A stretch of 64,000 nt of DNA from SAR324 cluster bacterium (GCA_015232315.1 JADFZZ010000004.1:19414-83413), one strand, 5' to 3'. Shown: positions 33,323 through 42,638, numbered from the stretch's first letter. The notes: a model not told the origin generated them from the sequence alone. Numbers and translations: made by a program.

Positions 33323-33360
33323 CATTAATCTACAGGCTAACCCCCTTTTGTCAGGCTCGT

Positions 33361-34122
33361 ATGACATTCATGAAAAAATGTGTTTCACTGGTGTTTTTCG
33401 TGTTGCTTTCTGTTCAATCAGCAACAGCGCAGGACTCCTTGTATGACTTTCTGAAAAATATGGATTCATTTCTGGAAGATGTTCATTCAAATAGTTCAGG
33501 TTCTTCTTCGAGTGATTTTCAAACAAATGAGATGGATCAGTTTGAGAATGATTCCTCTGCTCCTGACAGCGTGTATGATTCTTATGCGCCAGCGACTCAA
33601 CATAATCATGGGCAGTTCAAATTCATTAGCAATGTGAGTGGCCCCTTGACATTATCACAGGGACGGACTGAGCTGGAATTAACGCCCCAAATTATTGGGA
33701 TTGGCGGCAATTATGTGTTTCCATCCAATCTGGGACTTGGGTTAACGTTACAAAATCTTAAAGCAAAAGAATCAGAGCTTGAAATGGAAACCAATACCCT
33801 GTCAATGGATCTTGGTTATTCCTGGTATTCACGGTCCATTCCCCTCACTGTTTTTGGAGGAGCAGGCCTGCTTTTGATGAACACGCTGGAGGTCACGTTG
33901 TCTGGTGCCAACAGTGAGACGGTCAGTAACGAATCCTCTGGTGAACTGGATGACATGCTGTTTTTTATCGGGGTGGGCTATGTTTTACAGAAATGGGAAT
34001 TTCTACTGGAATATCGCCAGACATCTTTTAATTATGCCTATGACATCTCATTTATCGGAAATGATGTGGATTTTGGCGCGGAACTCACCAGTTTTGTTTT
34101 TGGTGCAGGAACTAAATATTAA
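33361..34122 (+). CDS. Outer-membrane beta-barrel-like protein
   Basis: A 253-residue secreted protein. The signal peptide ends VQSATAQ, followed by a Ser-rich spacer and then alternating strands of OmpA/OMP-like type (GIGGNYVFPSNLGLGLTLQN, VFGGAGLLLMN, FFIGVGYVLQKWEFLLEYRQ). The last strand ends FVFGAGTKY with a C-terminal aromatic, as in proteins assembled by BamA. AGG stands 5 nt before ATG 33361. It lies 38 bp after the caspase-like gene and 18 bp before the lipoprotein gene. The function is unknown. Confidence 0.82.
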   Translation: MTFMKKCVSLVFFVLLSVQSATAQDSLYDFLKNMDSFLEDVHSNSSGSSSSDFQTNEMDQFENDSSAPDSVYDSYAPATQHNHGQFKFISNVSGPLTLSQGRTELELTPQIIGIGGNYVFPSNLGLGLTLQNLKAKESELEMETNTLSMDLGYSWYSRSIPLTVFGGAGLLLMNTLEVTLSGANSETVSNESSGELDDMLFFIGVGYVLQKWEFLLEYRQTSFNYAYDISFIGNDVDFGAELTSFVFGAGTKY

Positions 34123-34140
34123 TATTTTGAGAGGAGGACT

Positions 34141-35439
34141 ATGAGCAGGCAAACAGCAATGAAGACCAAAGACTGGATTAGCCAATTTCCATTATGGATG
34201 GTTTCGATCATTTTAATTACCGGATCCGTTGGGTGTACGACAGTTTTTCCGACTTTTGAAAACAGCAATCAGTTTTTTATGGAACGAACTGTTGACCAGA
34301 TTGAGGTTGGCAACAAACTCAAACAAAAATTACCCGCAGGGAGCACTGTCGCGGTTCGATCCATTGAAAAAGACTTTACTTCAGACCGTCCCATTGTCGC
34401 GTTGATTGAAGACCAGATGATCAAATCCTTGTCTGAAAATGGTTACAAGGTGATGGAACGTGATGAGAACTCTGTGTTTCATCTGAGTCGGGAACGTATG
34501 ACCAATGGCAATTTTTCAGTCATTTTACGCAAGGAGGATAAACTCCCTGTTCCTGCGGAAACCAGGGTGGGCGTGTTGAGTATCGGCGTTGTGAATGAGA
34601 AAGACGATAAAAAAGACAAATCAGAGGATGAATATTTCAAGGTCATTCCCACCAAATTAAAACCCGCTGATTATCTGCTGAGCTATCGGATTCAGGAACT
34701 GGGAATTGTGTATCAGCGAATTCCCAATAATGATGAAGAAAAGAAACGGCTTGGAATGATTCGTGTTCATATCAGGGTGCAGGATACCAACACCGGCGCG
34801 ATTGTTTATGCGGATAACCTGCAGGGAGAATTGCAGGATATCATTCCGTCCGCGCTGGTTCGTCAGTTGAGAAATTTTCGCTACAGTCCATTTCCTCATA
34901 CCTATCCTGAACAACCGGGAGGGCAGGACCGTGATATCAGGGAATACTCAGGTGAAGAAGACCGCGGATATTTTGTGGCAGTGGGATTTCCACAATTGGG
35001 CGGCGGTGCAACCATGCCACCGGCAATGCTTGAATTCGGTTATGATTTCCGTGGAAATGGACGGGTTGGCATCGAAATGTTCAACGGTTCAGAAAAATCA
35101 ACCGACGCACGAATCGGCAAACCTGATTTGAACCGCAGCACCACCTTGATCACTTATGCCTATCCCATGATGAATCTGGGGTACAATTTTGTTAAATTTG
35201 TACCCTCCTTCGGACTGGGAAATATGACAGTGGATGTGGTGGAACACAAAAAAGTGGGTGGTGTCAGCACCATTGAAGTGAAGGAAAAAACAGGTATTGG
35301 CTTTAAAGGCTCAGCCGGCGTGGAAGGGTATCTCTTCTGGAATTTGGCTATTCGTGGTTTCTGGGATCTGAATATTGGTCCCGGGGCACTCGATGGCATG
35401 TTCCAGCAATTGGGTGTGAAAGTTATTTACCGCTGGTAA
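34141..35439 (+). CDS. Lipoprotein with CsgG/FlgO-like N-terminal region
   Basis: A 432-residue lipoprotein with lipobox GSVGC at about residue 32 after a hydrophobic segment. The next 120 residues (VAVRSIEKDF to LSENGYKVMERD) resemble the strand-helix layout of CsgG/FlgO-type lipoproteins. A charged linker and a C-terminal region with glycine-rich, strand-like segments (PQLGGGATMPPAMLEFGYDF, SFGLGN) end in KVIYRW, again aromatic. GAGGAGG precedes the ATG. It completes the caspase-led operon and probably sits at the outer membrane. Confidence 0.8.
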   Translation: MSRQTAMKTKDWISQFPLWMVSIILITGSVGCTTVFPTFENSNQFFMERTVDQIEVGNKLKQKLPAGSTVAVRSIEKDFTSDRPIVALIEDQMIKSLSENGYKVMERDENSVFHLSRERMTNGNFSVILRKEDKLPVPAETRVGVLSIGVVNEKDDKKDKSEDEYFKVIPTKLKPADYLLSYRIQELGIVYQRIPNNDEEKKRLGMIRVHIRVQDTNTGAIVYADNLQGELQDIIPSALVRQLRNFRYSPFPHTYPEQPGGQDRDIREYSGEEDRGYFVAVGFPQLGGGATMPPAMLEFGYDFRGNGRVGIEMFNGSEKSTDARIGKPDLNRSTTLITYAYPMMNLGYNFVKFVPSFGLGNMTVDVVEHKKVGGVSTIEVKEKTGIGFKGSAGVEGYLFWNLAIRGFWDLNIGPGALDGMFQQLGVKVIYRW

Positions 35440-35644
35440 CCATTTGATCGGGTACTTATTGATCCTTGGGGGGATAATGCTTGACTATCCATGCGGTATT
35501 CCCTAGATTTTTTCGAGTTTATTAACGATCTTGCCCTGTAAGTCAAATGATTGCAATGCTATCTTTGCCTGCTTTATCCTCACCCTGCGGCCACAAAATT
35601 TTGTGTGAGCTGTCATCCTCTAATCTCCTAATCACGAGGCCTTT

Positions 35645-36646
35645 ATGAAACCATCAGGTGTAATGACCATTGAGCGCTACATTCTGGAAGCGGAACATAA
35701 ATTTCCAGGTGCCACCGGTAAACTTTCAGCCGTGTTGCAAGACCTGACTCTTGCATTCAAGATTATTCACAGAGAAGTCAGCAAGGCTGGTCTGGTGAAT
35801 ATCCTTGGCGTGGCAGGTAAAGAAAATGTGCATGGAGAGGAGGTCAAAAAACTGGATGTGTTTGCTGATGAAGTCATTGCGATCACCATGGAAAACACAG
35901 GTCATTTGTGTGTGATGGCGTCTGAGGAAAACGAGGATGTAATCCACATTTCAGAAAAGTATCCCAAAGGTAAATATGTGCTGCTGTATGATCCACTGGA
36001 TGGGTCGTCCAACATTGATGCCAACGCCAGTATCGGTACGATTTTTTCAATCTATAAACGTGTGACCCAGACAGAGGGCAAAGGCACTCTGGAAGACTGC
36101 CTGCAACCGGGATTTCAGCAGGTTGGCGCAGGATATTGTGTCTATGGTTCAAGCACGATGCTGGTTTATACGGCTGGCGATGGCGTGCATGGATTCACTT
36201 TGGATCCAAGCATTGGTGAGTTTCTCCTGTCTCACGAAAACATTCGAATCCCACAACGAGGAACCTATTACAGTGTGAATGAAGGGAACCGCCGCTATTG
36301 GGATGATTCCATCAAAAATTATGTGGATTTTCTCCAGGAAGAAGACAAGGCGTCCAAACGGCCCTACAAAAGCCGGTATATCGGCTCACTGGTTGCCGAC
36401 TTTCACCGAACCCTGCTGTATGGTGGAATTTTCATGTATCCTGCGGACAGCCGTGCGCCTCATGGAAAACTTCGTCTGCTGTATGAAGCCAATCCGATGG
36501 CCATGCTGGTGGAACAAGCAGGTGGCGTTGCGACAGATGGTCAAAAAAGGATCCTCGATATTCAGCCAACAACACTGCATCAGCGCATCCCGTTGTATAT
36601 CGGAAGCTATGATGATGTGCAACAATGCATGAGTTTCAAGTCCTGA
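35645..36646 (+). CDS. fbp: Fructose-1,6-bisphosphatase class I
   Basis: A 333-residue enzyme of the usual length. It hydrolyses fructose-1,6-bisphosphate to fructose-6-phosphate in gluconeogenesis. The metal-binding block [11 protein letters not shown] is diagnostic, and SEENEDV supplies further metal-ligand acidic residues. [20 protein letters not shown] and [21 protein letters not shown] carry substrate-binding residues. GAGG precedes the ATG by 6-7 nt. The 205 bp upstream (35440-35644) contain no gene and no clear regulatory motif that I can name. A rho-independent terminator follows. Confidence 0.97.
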   Translation: MKPSGVMTIERYILEAEHKFPGATGKLSAVLQDLTLAFKIIHREVSKAGLVNILGVAGKENVHGEEVKKLDVFADEVIAITMENTGHLCVMASEENEDVIHISEKYPKGKYVLLYDPLDGSSNIDANASIGTIFSIYKRVTQTEGKGTLEDCLQPGFQQVGAGYCVYGSSTMLVYTAGDGVHGFTLDPSIGEFLLSHENIRIPQRGTYYSVNEGNRRYWDDSIKNYVDFLQEEDKASKRPYKSRYIGSLVADFHRTLLYGGIFMYPADSRAPHGKLRLLYEANPMAMLVEQAGGVATDGQKRILDIQPTTLHQRIPLYIGSYDDVQQCMSFKS

Positions 36647-36655
36647 CCAACCTTC

Positions 36656-36682
36656 AGAGGGGAGCTGGTTTCTCCCCTTTTT
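36656..36682 (+). terminator. Rho-independent terminator after fbp
   Basis: AGGGGAG (36658-36664) and CTCCCCT (36672-36678) form a 7-bp stem with a 7-nt loop, followed by a T-run. It sits 10 bp after the fbp stop and may also protect against the convergent sigma-54 activator gene. Confidence 0.85.
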
Positions 36683-36706
36683 CCAGCGGTCGCAAGGCCA
36701 AGCGCA

Positions 36707-38218
36707 TCAATTTTCCTCTTCAAAGTCTGTTTCATCCTGATTCTCCAGCCAGCGAAGCACATATTTTTTGGCAGTCCGCCGGTCCAGTTGGGTTTTGCGG
36801 GCGACTTCCTCATAATTATTGAATTTTGTATACAACAAGGCGCAATACGCACTCAACACATCCCGTGCGGGTAAATCACCCGACTCAAACTCAAACAATA
36901 ATCGCTGTCTCAAATCGCTGGCAACTCGCCGGGTATCCCCACGGTAAGTTTGAGTCATCAAAATCCTGCGAATCGCCTGTTCCACTTCACGGACATTGCC
37001 CGGCCAGTTGTAATCGGGGGGGAGTTGTTTTTTCAGAGTTCCCTTGACAAGATCAAACAGTTCCGGACTTTCCTCATGGGTCAGTTCCATCAGAAAATGC
37101 TGAATCAGGCTGTCCAGTTCATCAGGATGCTCTTTAATCCTGTCATACAGCGATGGCACAATGATCACATCCGAACTGAGCCGATAATAAAAATCATCGC
37201 GGAACAAGCCTTTTTCACGCAACTGATCCAGCGATTTGTTGGTTGCCACAATCACCCGGCCTGAGAAACGCTGTTTTTCGTGACTGCCCACTGGATAAAA
37301 AAACCGATCTTGCAACACATGCAACAATTTGATCTGGATCGGAATGCTCACCTCACCGATTTCATCCAGAAAAATAGCCCCAAACCGGTTGCAACGCTTG
37401 AACACGCCTTCGTGGGCTTCGATCGCACCAGTGAATGCGCCTTTTTTGTGACCGAACAATTCTGATTCAATCAACTGCTCATGAAACTGCGACAGATTGA
37501 TGGCGGTGAAGACCTTGGAGAAACTTTCGACAAACGCGTTTTTTTTATCATCAAAGGGTATGAATCCCGAACGCCCGATCGCTACAGCCGCTGTTCCTTT
37601 ACCGGTTCCGGTATCTCCAAGAATAATGGTCGAAAAATCTTCCATGCGATGATAGAGGTATTTTTCATACAAATGAATATCGTAGGTGAAGACGTTATTC
37701 CACAACTGGCGCCGTAATTGTTTCATCGAAGAACTTTTTCCCAGCAACGCACGATCAATGAAATAATACGCGCGCCGGATCTGGTAAAACAGTCCAAACA
37801 GACGTACTGCGCGTTCATGATCAATCCCGCGTCGTTCCAGTAACGTAAGGATATCCTCACCAAAATTAACCCGGCATGAGACATCACCCGCATGGATCTG
37901 TTCCTGAATCAAATGGTCAAATTTTTCAATGTTCCGGTAGTACGCTTCAAACAGATACACGCCTTCCATGACATCACGATCTTCTCCGGAAAAGGACTCC
38001 AATGTTCTGAATTGAGGTTGATCCATGACATACAGTCGATGCGTAACGGCATCATTCAGACCTTTGCGAACTTCCGGAGGTGGCGCACCACGGGAACAGC
38101 CTGAAATTTCAAGCACCAAAGCCCCCCACTCCTCGCTGAATGGGTTTCCGAAGGCGGCTGAGGACACCAGTCTGTAAAATCTGATCTCTTCTTCACTCAA
38201 TTTATATTTTCTGATCAT
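36707..38218 (-). CDS. Sigma-54-dependent AAA+ transcriptional activator
   Basis: A 503-residue NtrC-like protein without a receiver domain. The AAA+ core has Walker A GDTGTGKGTAAVAIG, the sigma-54 contact loop GAFTGAIEAHEG, Walker B AIFLDEIGE, and the arginine-finger region FRDDFYYRLSSD. A C-terminal helix-turn-helix is plausible (NYEEVARKTQLDRRTAKKYV). The N-terminal about 180 residues are helical and unassigned. The start codon overlaps the queD-like stop by one base (GTGATGA), so it is the last gene of the preQ0 operon. What it controls is unknown. Confidence 0.92.
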   Translation of the reverse strand: MIRKYKLSEEEIRFYRLVSSAAFGNPFSEEWGALVLEISGCSRGAPPPEVRKGLNDAVTHRLYVMDQPQFRTLESFSGEDRDVMEGVYLFEAYYRNIEKFDHLIQEQIHAGDVSCRVNFGEDILTLLERRGIDHERAVRLFGLFYQIRRAYYFIDRALLGKSSSMKQLRRQLWNNVFTYDIHLYEKYLYHRMEDFSTIILGDTGTGKGTAAVAIGRSGFIPFDDKKNAFVESFSKVFTAINLSQFHEQLIESELFGHKKGAFTGAIEAHEGVFKRCNRFGAIFLDEIGEVSIPIQIKLLHVLQDRFFYPVGSHEKQRFSGRVIVATNKSLDQLREKGLFRDDFYYRLSSDVIIVPSLYDRIKEHPDELDSLIQHFLMELTHEESPELFDLVKGTLKKQLPPDYNWPGNVREVEQAIRRILMTQTYRGDTRRVASDLRQRLLFEFESGDLPARDVLSAYCALLYTKFNNYEEVARKTQLDRRTAKKYVLRWLENQDETDFEEEN

Positions 38219-39228
38219 CACGCACCTTTCTGTTTGTTCATCACTCGCAATGACATTCCGGTGGATTCCGTATTCCAGAGATCCACGCCACTGATTTCCG
38301 GTAAATCATGTCTCAGTTTTTCAACCAGCCAGGTCCCGATATCCGCAAGATCTGACGACACCAGTCCATCAACACCATCAAGGGCACGATGGTCCAACAG
38401 AAAAAACACAGGGGCGAACACATCCTTGATTTCACCAAAGTCGCGAATCCACCCCAAGGCAGGGTTCAGTGTGCCACTAACCCTCAGTGTGATTTCATAG
38501 GTAAATCCCTGATAACTACTATTCCAGGGAACCGCACTGTCCATGCTGAAGGACTTGAAACATTCCCAGACACCATTCCCTGAATAAGTACTGCCGGCAG
38601 TCTGTGTCTCAAACACTGTCACTTCTTCCAGACACGGGATAAGCGGATGCAAGGTGTTCCAAAGCCAGAAGGACAGATTTTCGGAGGTTGGATTTTCCAG
38701 CCCGGGAATCTGATTCAGCAGGGTTTGATTCAATTTTTCCAAGACGGGTTCTGACACGATCTGGATTTCAGCCACGGAAGTGTTTCCATGCCATTGAAGT
38801 TTCACACCAAAATTATGTCCATGCAGTCTTCCGCATTTATGTCCCGGCGGTACATTCGGTAAAAAATGGGATGAATGCAGGATGGTTTCAACACATCCAT
38901 GCATGCCCTGCGCATCCAGAATATATTCAGTTTTGGGAGTGCCAATCAACCTGACCTGGGTGCAGGGAGTCGCCAGATTGTCACGGATCCAGTGGACCAA
39001 CGATGAATCGGTGGGATTGTCCAATCCGGTGGATTCATTCAGCAGAGAGTAGTCCAGAATCGATTGCAACGGATGTAATGTTTCACCGAGTGCTTTCCAG
39101 TGTAACGTTTCAGAGGCTTCTGTTTTCTGTTGAGCCAGTGTCATCCGGAACGAATGACCATGGGTGTGTGAAAACTGTTTCAACTTACGAGCCGCTTCAA
39201 ATCCCAGACGGTAATAATACTGAATCAT
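38218..39228 (-). CDS. Triplicated QueD/6-pyruvoyl-tetrahydropterin-synthase-like protein
   Basis: A 336-residue protein in place of the usual 120. Three T-fold units are readable: about 1-105 with HTHGHSF at 21-27, about 112-217 with CGRLHGHNF (C132, H136, H138) plus H121, and about 222-331 with IRDFGEIKD and LLDHRALD (D279, H280) plus E321. The second unit keeps the zinc histidines and catalytic Cys of QueD but lacks the Asp-His pair; the third keeps the Asp-His pair but lacks HGH. QueD makes 6-carboxy-tetrahydropterin for queuosine. AAAGG precedes ATG 39228, and the upstream gene overlaps by 4 bp. Confidence 0.88.
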   Translation of the reverse strand: MIQYYYRLGFEAARKLKQFSHTHGHSFRMTLAQQKTEASETLHWKALGETLHPLQSILDYSLLNESTGLDNPTDSSLVHWIRDNLATPCTQVRLIGTPKTEYILDAQGMHGCVETILHSSHFLPNVPPGHKCGRLHGHNFGVKLQWHGNTSVAEIQIVSEPVLEKLNQTLLNQIPGLENPTSENLSFWLWNTLHPLIPCLEEVTVFETQTAGSTYSGNGVWECFKSFSMDSAVPWNSSYQGFTYEITLRVSGTLNPALGWIRDFGEIKDVFAPVFFLLDHRALDGVDGLVSSDLADIGTWLVEKLRHDLPEISGVDLWNTESTGMSLRVMNKQKGA

Positions 39229-39467
39229 ACAGACCTTTTGTTTCGAAAATATCCCCAAATGCTGGCAAGCATCCACAACAATTCCATAGGCACCAGAGCC
39301 CATTCCTCTTTAATAATCACATACAACAGTAAACAACCGGCTCCAAACGCATTGAACACACAATACATCAGACTGGCTGTACTCCAACGATTGAGCTGAT
39401 TCATCACAAACGCGAGCACCAGCACCACCATTCCACCATAAGATAGCAGATTGAGCGTCCAGTTCAT
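39225..39467 (-). CDS. Small membrane protein, about three helices
   Basis: An 80-residue hydrophobic protein with probable helices at about 5-24, 29-50 and 57-73. It ends in a basic tail (YFRNKRSV). The pattern resembles the CBU_0592-like family of small membrane proteins. Its ATG directly follows the queC stop (TGAATG) and its stop overlaps the QueD-like start, so it belongs to the operon. A transport role for a pteridine or queuosine precursor is conceivable but only positional. Confidence 0.8.
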   Translation of the reverse strand: MNWTLNLLSYGGMVVLVLAFVMNQLNRWSTASLMYCVFNAFGAGCLLLYVIIKEEWALVPMELLWMLASIWGYFRNKRSV

Positions 39468-40124
39468 TCAGGTTCTCGACAATAACGGATCCGGTATTCC
39501 GGCAGTCTCAAAGCCTTTTGCCCGGAGTTGACAGGCAGGACACTCGCCGCATGGGGGAAACTGTCCGTTATAACAGGTATGACTCCATGCCAGTGCGGGT
39601 AACGCGCCCAGATCACGCGCCAGATAGACCGTTTCAGCCTTGGTGAGCCACATCAGGGGAGTATGGATCGTCATTTGGGTGTCCATGCCCAGATTGATTG
39701 CCAGTTGCATCGCGGTGATAGTGTTTTGTCGACAATCCGGATAACCGCTGTAATCCGTCTGACAGACACCTGTCACCAGATCCGCAATGCCATTCTGCCA
39801 GGCATAGGCGGCGGCGAAGGTGAGGAAAATCAGATTTCTGCCTGGAACAAAGGTATTGGGAAGGCTATTGGCCGGCACATTTTTTTCTACAGGTTCAGCC
39901 GATGTCAGAGCGTTACCGCCAAGACGCTGAAACGTATTGATTGGTAAAACCTCATTGGGTACATCCGCGAGTTTTGCTATCTTGCGTGCGCAATCAATTT
40001 CAATTCGATGCCGCTGACCATAATCGAAGGTAACCGTTTTTATGGAATCAAACCTGGATTTTGCCCAATACAAACAAACGGTTGAATCCTGACCACCTGA
40101 CAGCACTACCAAAGCTTCACGCAT
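39468..40124 (-). CDS. queC: 7-cyano-7-deazaguanine synthase QueC
   Basis: A 218-residue ATP-pyrophosphatase family enzyme. It has the PP-loop [13 protein letters not shown] and a C-terminal zinc site in [18 protein letters not shown] (four Cys). The [16 protein letters not shown] block is typical. It makes preQ0 from 7-carboxy-7-deazaguanine with ammonia and ATP, on the path to queuosine or archaeosine-type bases. AGGAA precedes ATG 40124. It leads the operon; queE and queF are not in the window. No preQ1 riboswitch is recognisable in the 234 bp upstream. Confidence 0.96.
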   Translation of the reverse strand: MREALVVLSGGQDSTVCLYWAKSRFDSIKTVTFDYGQRHRIEIDCARKIAKLADVPNEVLPINTFQRLGGNALTSAEPVEKNVPANSLPNTFVPGRNLIFLTFAAAYAWQNGIADLVTGVCQTDYSGYPDCRQNTITAMQLAINLGMDTQMTIHTPLMWLTKAETVYLARDLGALPALAWSHTCYNGQFPPCGECPACQLRAKGFETAGIPDPLLSRT

Positions 40125-40358
40125 AAGTATTCCTGATTTTTTGTTCCTCATGAATCCATTATTCCACCACAAATTTAACAGACCTAATATAGAACTGATT
40201 CGTGAAAGGCAAGGGTTATTGATGACTGAATTTTATCAGGAAAGGACTTCCTTGTCCTGGAATTCCGTGGTATTAGCACTAAGAAATAGTGAACCCATTT
40301 AATGGAAATGAGTTCTGTGAAACTGGAGCATAATTTAAACAATTAACAGGAGAGCACT

Positions 40359-40709
40359 ATGATGAAACAGGTTGCACTGATCATTGCCATCGGTTTCTTA
40401 TTAAATGGCTGTGCGGTAGAAAGCGATGCCAAAGCCATTATTGATGTTTCACCAGGAACAGTTGTTGTTGTTGGAACAATAGTGACGTTTGATGCGGAAC
40501 AATCAGATTATGAAAAAATAGAATGGTTCAGGGATGGTGTGACTTTGGGCGAATGCAAAAACAAAAGCAAATGCCCTGTTCTGGCAAGAGAAGTTGGGCA
40601 ATTTATTATCAAGGCTTCCGTTAAGGTTGAAGCTCATCAGATGATGGGGACGAGTGTGGAAAAATCTGAAGATGAAGCGGAAATCACCATCACCGTGCTC
40701 AGTGAATAA
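40359..40709 (+). CDS. Small lipoprotein with Ig/PKD-like fold
   Basis: A 116-residue lipoprotein with lipobox LNGC (C18). After the cysteine the chain follows a single beta-sandwich pattern (VSPGTVVVVGTIVTFDAEQS, IEWFRDGV), similar to PKD or Ig-like domains with a possible disulfide between two Cys. GGAG precedes the ATG. It stands alone, convergent with the coiled-coil gene, and the function is unknown. Confidence 0.8.
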   Translation: MMKQVALIIAIGFLLNGCAVESDAKAIIDVSPGTVVVVGTIVTFDAEQSDYEKIEWFRDGVTLGECKNKSKCPVLAREVGQFIIKASVKVEAHQMMGTSVEKSEDEAEITITVLSE

Positions 40710-40727
40710 GGAATGTTAAAAAACAAG

Positions 40728-40766
40728 AGGCCTCTCACATTTGCCCGCAAAAAATGAAAGGGGCCT
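40728..40766. terminator. Bidirectional terminator hairpin
   Basis: AGGCCTCTCACATTT pairs imperfectly with AAATGAAAGGGGCCT around a short loop, with A/T runs on both sides. It lies between the convergent lipoprotein and coiled-coil genes. Confidence 0.65.
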
Positions 40767-42300
40767 AAAAAACATCTTCAAATCCTGAATTCATATCGTC
40801 GGTCTGTTGCGATTGTGAACGGGCCGTTTTCTTTTTTTCAACCTTGATCCATCCCTTTTCCTGCCGAAGCCAATCTTCCTGCTTTTCCAGAGTTGTTTGT
40901 TCGAGTTCGCGCAGATGATCCTGCGCTTCCCTGATTTTGTCCTGTTGGCTCAATAAATTATTCAACAGGCTTTTTGTCCATTCTTTTTCCTGAAGCAGTT
41001 GAGTCCGTTCTTTTTCAAGAGAATCCAGAATTGATTTCTGGGATGCGATCAATTCTTTCTGCTCGGCCATCCACTCATTGGTTGAGGTTTGCTGTTCCTG
41101 CAACCGGGTTTGCCGGGAAACGTCATTACAGACATTGAGCTGATTCAGCGTGCTGTCCACAAAATGCTGGAGCGTTGTTTCCAGTTTCATGCATTGCTGA
41201 ACCTTGTCCTCCAGTTCCTGCTGAATCCGGGATATCTGATGGAAATGTTGTTCTTTTTGATCCAGTTGTTCCTCCTTGAGTTTCAGGAGAGAGGCCGTTT
41301 CTTCCAGATGAAGTTTTTCCAAATCCAGGGAGTTCTTCAACAGAGTCAATTCTTGTTCCTGATGTTTAAGCTCAGATTCACGGCGTTCAATCAAAGATCC
41401 CCTGGACTCGAGTTCCTGCTGGCGTGTGTTCAGTGTTTGAGTCTGTAAATCCTGTGCTGATTGCAGGGCCTTCAGTTCCTGTTCACGGAGGTGCAGTCGT
41501 TGCTCGTTGTTTTGGAGTGACGTTTCCTGTTCAAGAATTGCCTGACTTCTGAATTCAAGTTCGAGTTGTCGGCGAACCATGATTTTCTGATCCCTGTAGG
41601 CTTCCTGAAATTGTCGCTCCAATTCTGTTTCACGATGGTTCTGATGCCGTTGCTGTTCCTGCAACCGAGCTTCCAGAGCTGTCAATTCCAACAATTTGCG
41701 TGACCATTGCTCTTGCTGAGGCATTGGTTCCAGTCGATTATTCTGTTCTTGAATTTGCCTTGGAATTTCAGCCTCAGTCATAAATTGAGGAAGCGTCGAC
41801 CTATTTGAGGGCTTCAAATTTTCAGAGGCTGGATGTTCCTCAGCACTATACGGAGTGGGGCCTGATGAATCGAAACCTGGCGGAGATCCAATTCCTTGAA
41901 CATAGCTTTGAAGTTCATACAATCTGGAGCATATCTGTGTCAGTCCTTCATACTCATCTTCATCCAGACTTCCCAAAACATATTCTCCTTCCCGGATGGG
42001 GCGAATCCATTTTTGGTCCAGGGCTTCAAAAACCGAATTGTAATACAGAACCGGGGGTGATTCATAATCTGAATAATCTCTCAAAAATTTAGGAATGTTC
42101 CGTTTGATGTTTTCCAGCGTTTTTTCATGTTTTTCAACGGTTTCAAGCCATGACGTTGAATCGTCTCGCAGTTGAACCGATGAATAAAATCGTTCTCTAA
42201 CTCTGGCAAACTGAATTTCCATTTCCCGAAGTCTGTTTTCCAGAAATGATTTTGCCCGAACAGCATCCACCACCAAGTCATTTTGCACACTGAATTCCAT
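40765..42300 (-). CDS. Long coiled-coil protein
   Basis: A 511-residue cytoplasmic protein. Residues about 190-490 are a continuous Glu/Gln/Leu-rich coiled coil. The N-terminal 140 residues look globular and helical with an acidic FDQ/DEDEY stretch, followed by a Pro/Ser linker. The C terminus is basic then acidic (MNSGFEDVF). There is no membrane segment or nucleotide motif. It could be a cytoskeletal, polarity or chemosensory scaffold, but nothing fixes the role. Confidence 0.8.
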   Translation of the reverse strand: MEFSVQNDLVVDAVRAKSFLENRLREMEIQFARVRERFYSSVQLRDDSTSWLETVEKHEKTLENIKRNIPKFLRDYSDYESPPVLYYNSVFEALDQKWIRPIREGEYVLGSLDEDEYEGLTQICSRLYELQSYVQGIGSPPGFDSSGPTPYSAEEHPASENLKPSNRSTLPQFMTEAEIPRQIQEQNNRLEPMPQQEQWSRKLLELTALEARLQEQQRHQNHRETELERQFQEAYRDQKIMVRRQLELEFRSQAILEQETSLQNNEQRLHLREQELKALQSAQDLQTQTLNTRQQELESRGSLIERRESELKHQEQELTLLKNSLDLEKLHLEETASLLKLKEEQLDQKEQHFHQISRIQQELEDKVQQCMKLETTLQHFVDSTLNQLNVCNDVSRQTRLQEQQTSTNEWMAEQKELIASQKSILDSLEKERTQLLQEKEWTKSLLNNLLSQQDKIREAQDHLRELEQTTLEKQEDWLRQEKGWIKVEKKKTARSQSQQTDDMNSGFEDVF

Positions 42301-42638
42301 GAAACCCCTCTTGTTTTGTAAGCGTTCAGCTTTCAGTATTCAGCTTTCAGTGTTTATGCGCCTCAGAAGCCTTATGACTCAATAGCAGAAAATATCGTTT
42401 GGCTTCCAGGCCTTGAAAATTCCTGAAAACTGATAGCTGACGGCTGAACGCTTACCTTGTTTTTTAGTTATCGGTCAATCTGACACCGTTTTACCTGATA
42501 CTGGTTATTCATGGCTTATACCAATCAGGTTGCATTGAGCTATTTTTAGAAAATTGCGGGGGATAAATATGACTATTGTTAAAAGCCTCCGTATGTTTTA
42601 AGAATGTTTAAACAGATACCTTATCCAGGGGAGGGGAA
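42301..42638. other. Intergenic region holding a second mobile repeat
   Basis: The divergent promoter region of the coiled-coil and CheA-like genes. It contains the 138-bp element at 42318-42455; the remainder is AT-rich with no ORF. An excellent GGGGAGGGG ribosome site precedes the CheA-like gene. Confidence 0.55.
42318..42455. mobile_element. 138-bp non-autonomous element, single copy
   Basis: The ends are GTAAGCGTTCAGC and GCTGAACGCTTAC, a perfect 13-bp inverted repeat. The 8-bp CTTGTTTT occurs directly on both sides (42310-42317 and 42456-42463), the mark of a transposition event. It has no coding capacity. The internal sequence differs from the 161-bp family, so it derives from a different transposon. 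Confidence 0.9.

Noticed and set aside
40125..40358. preQ1 riboswitch upstream of queC
   Set aside because: No recognisable aptamer pattern or terminator stem in this leader.
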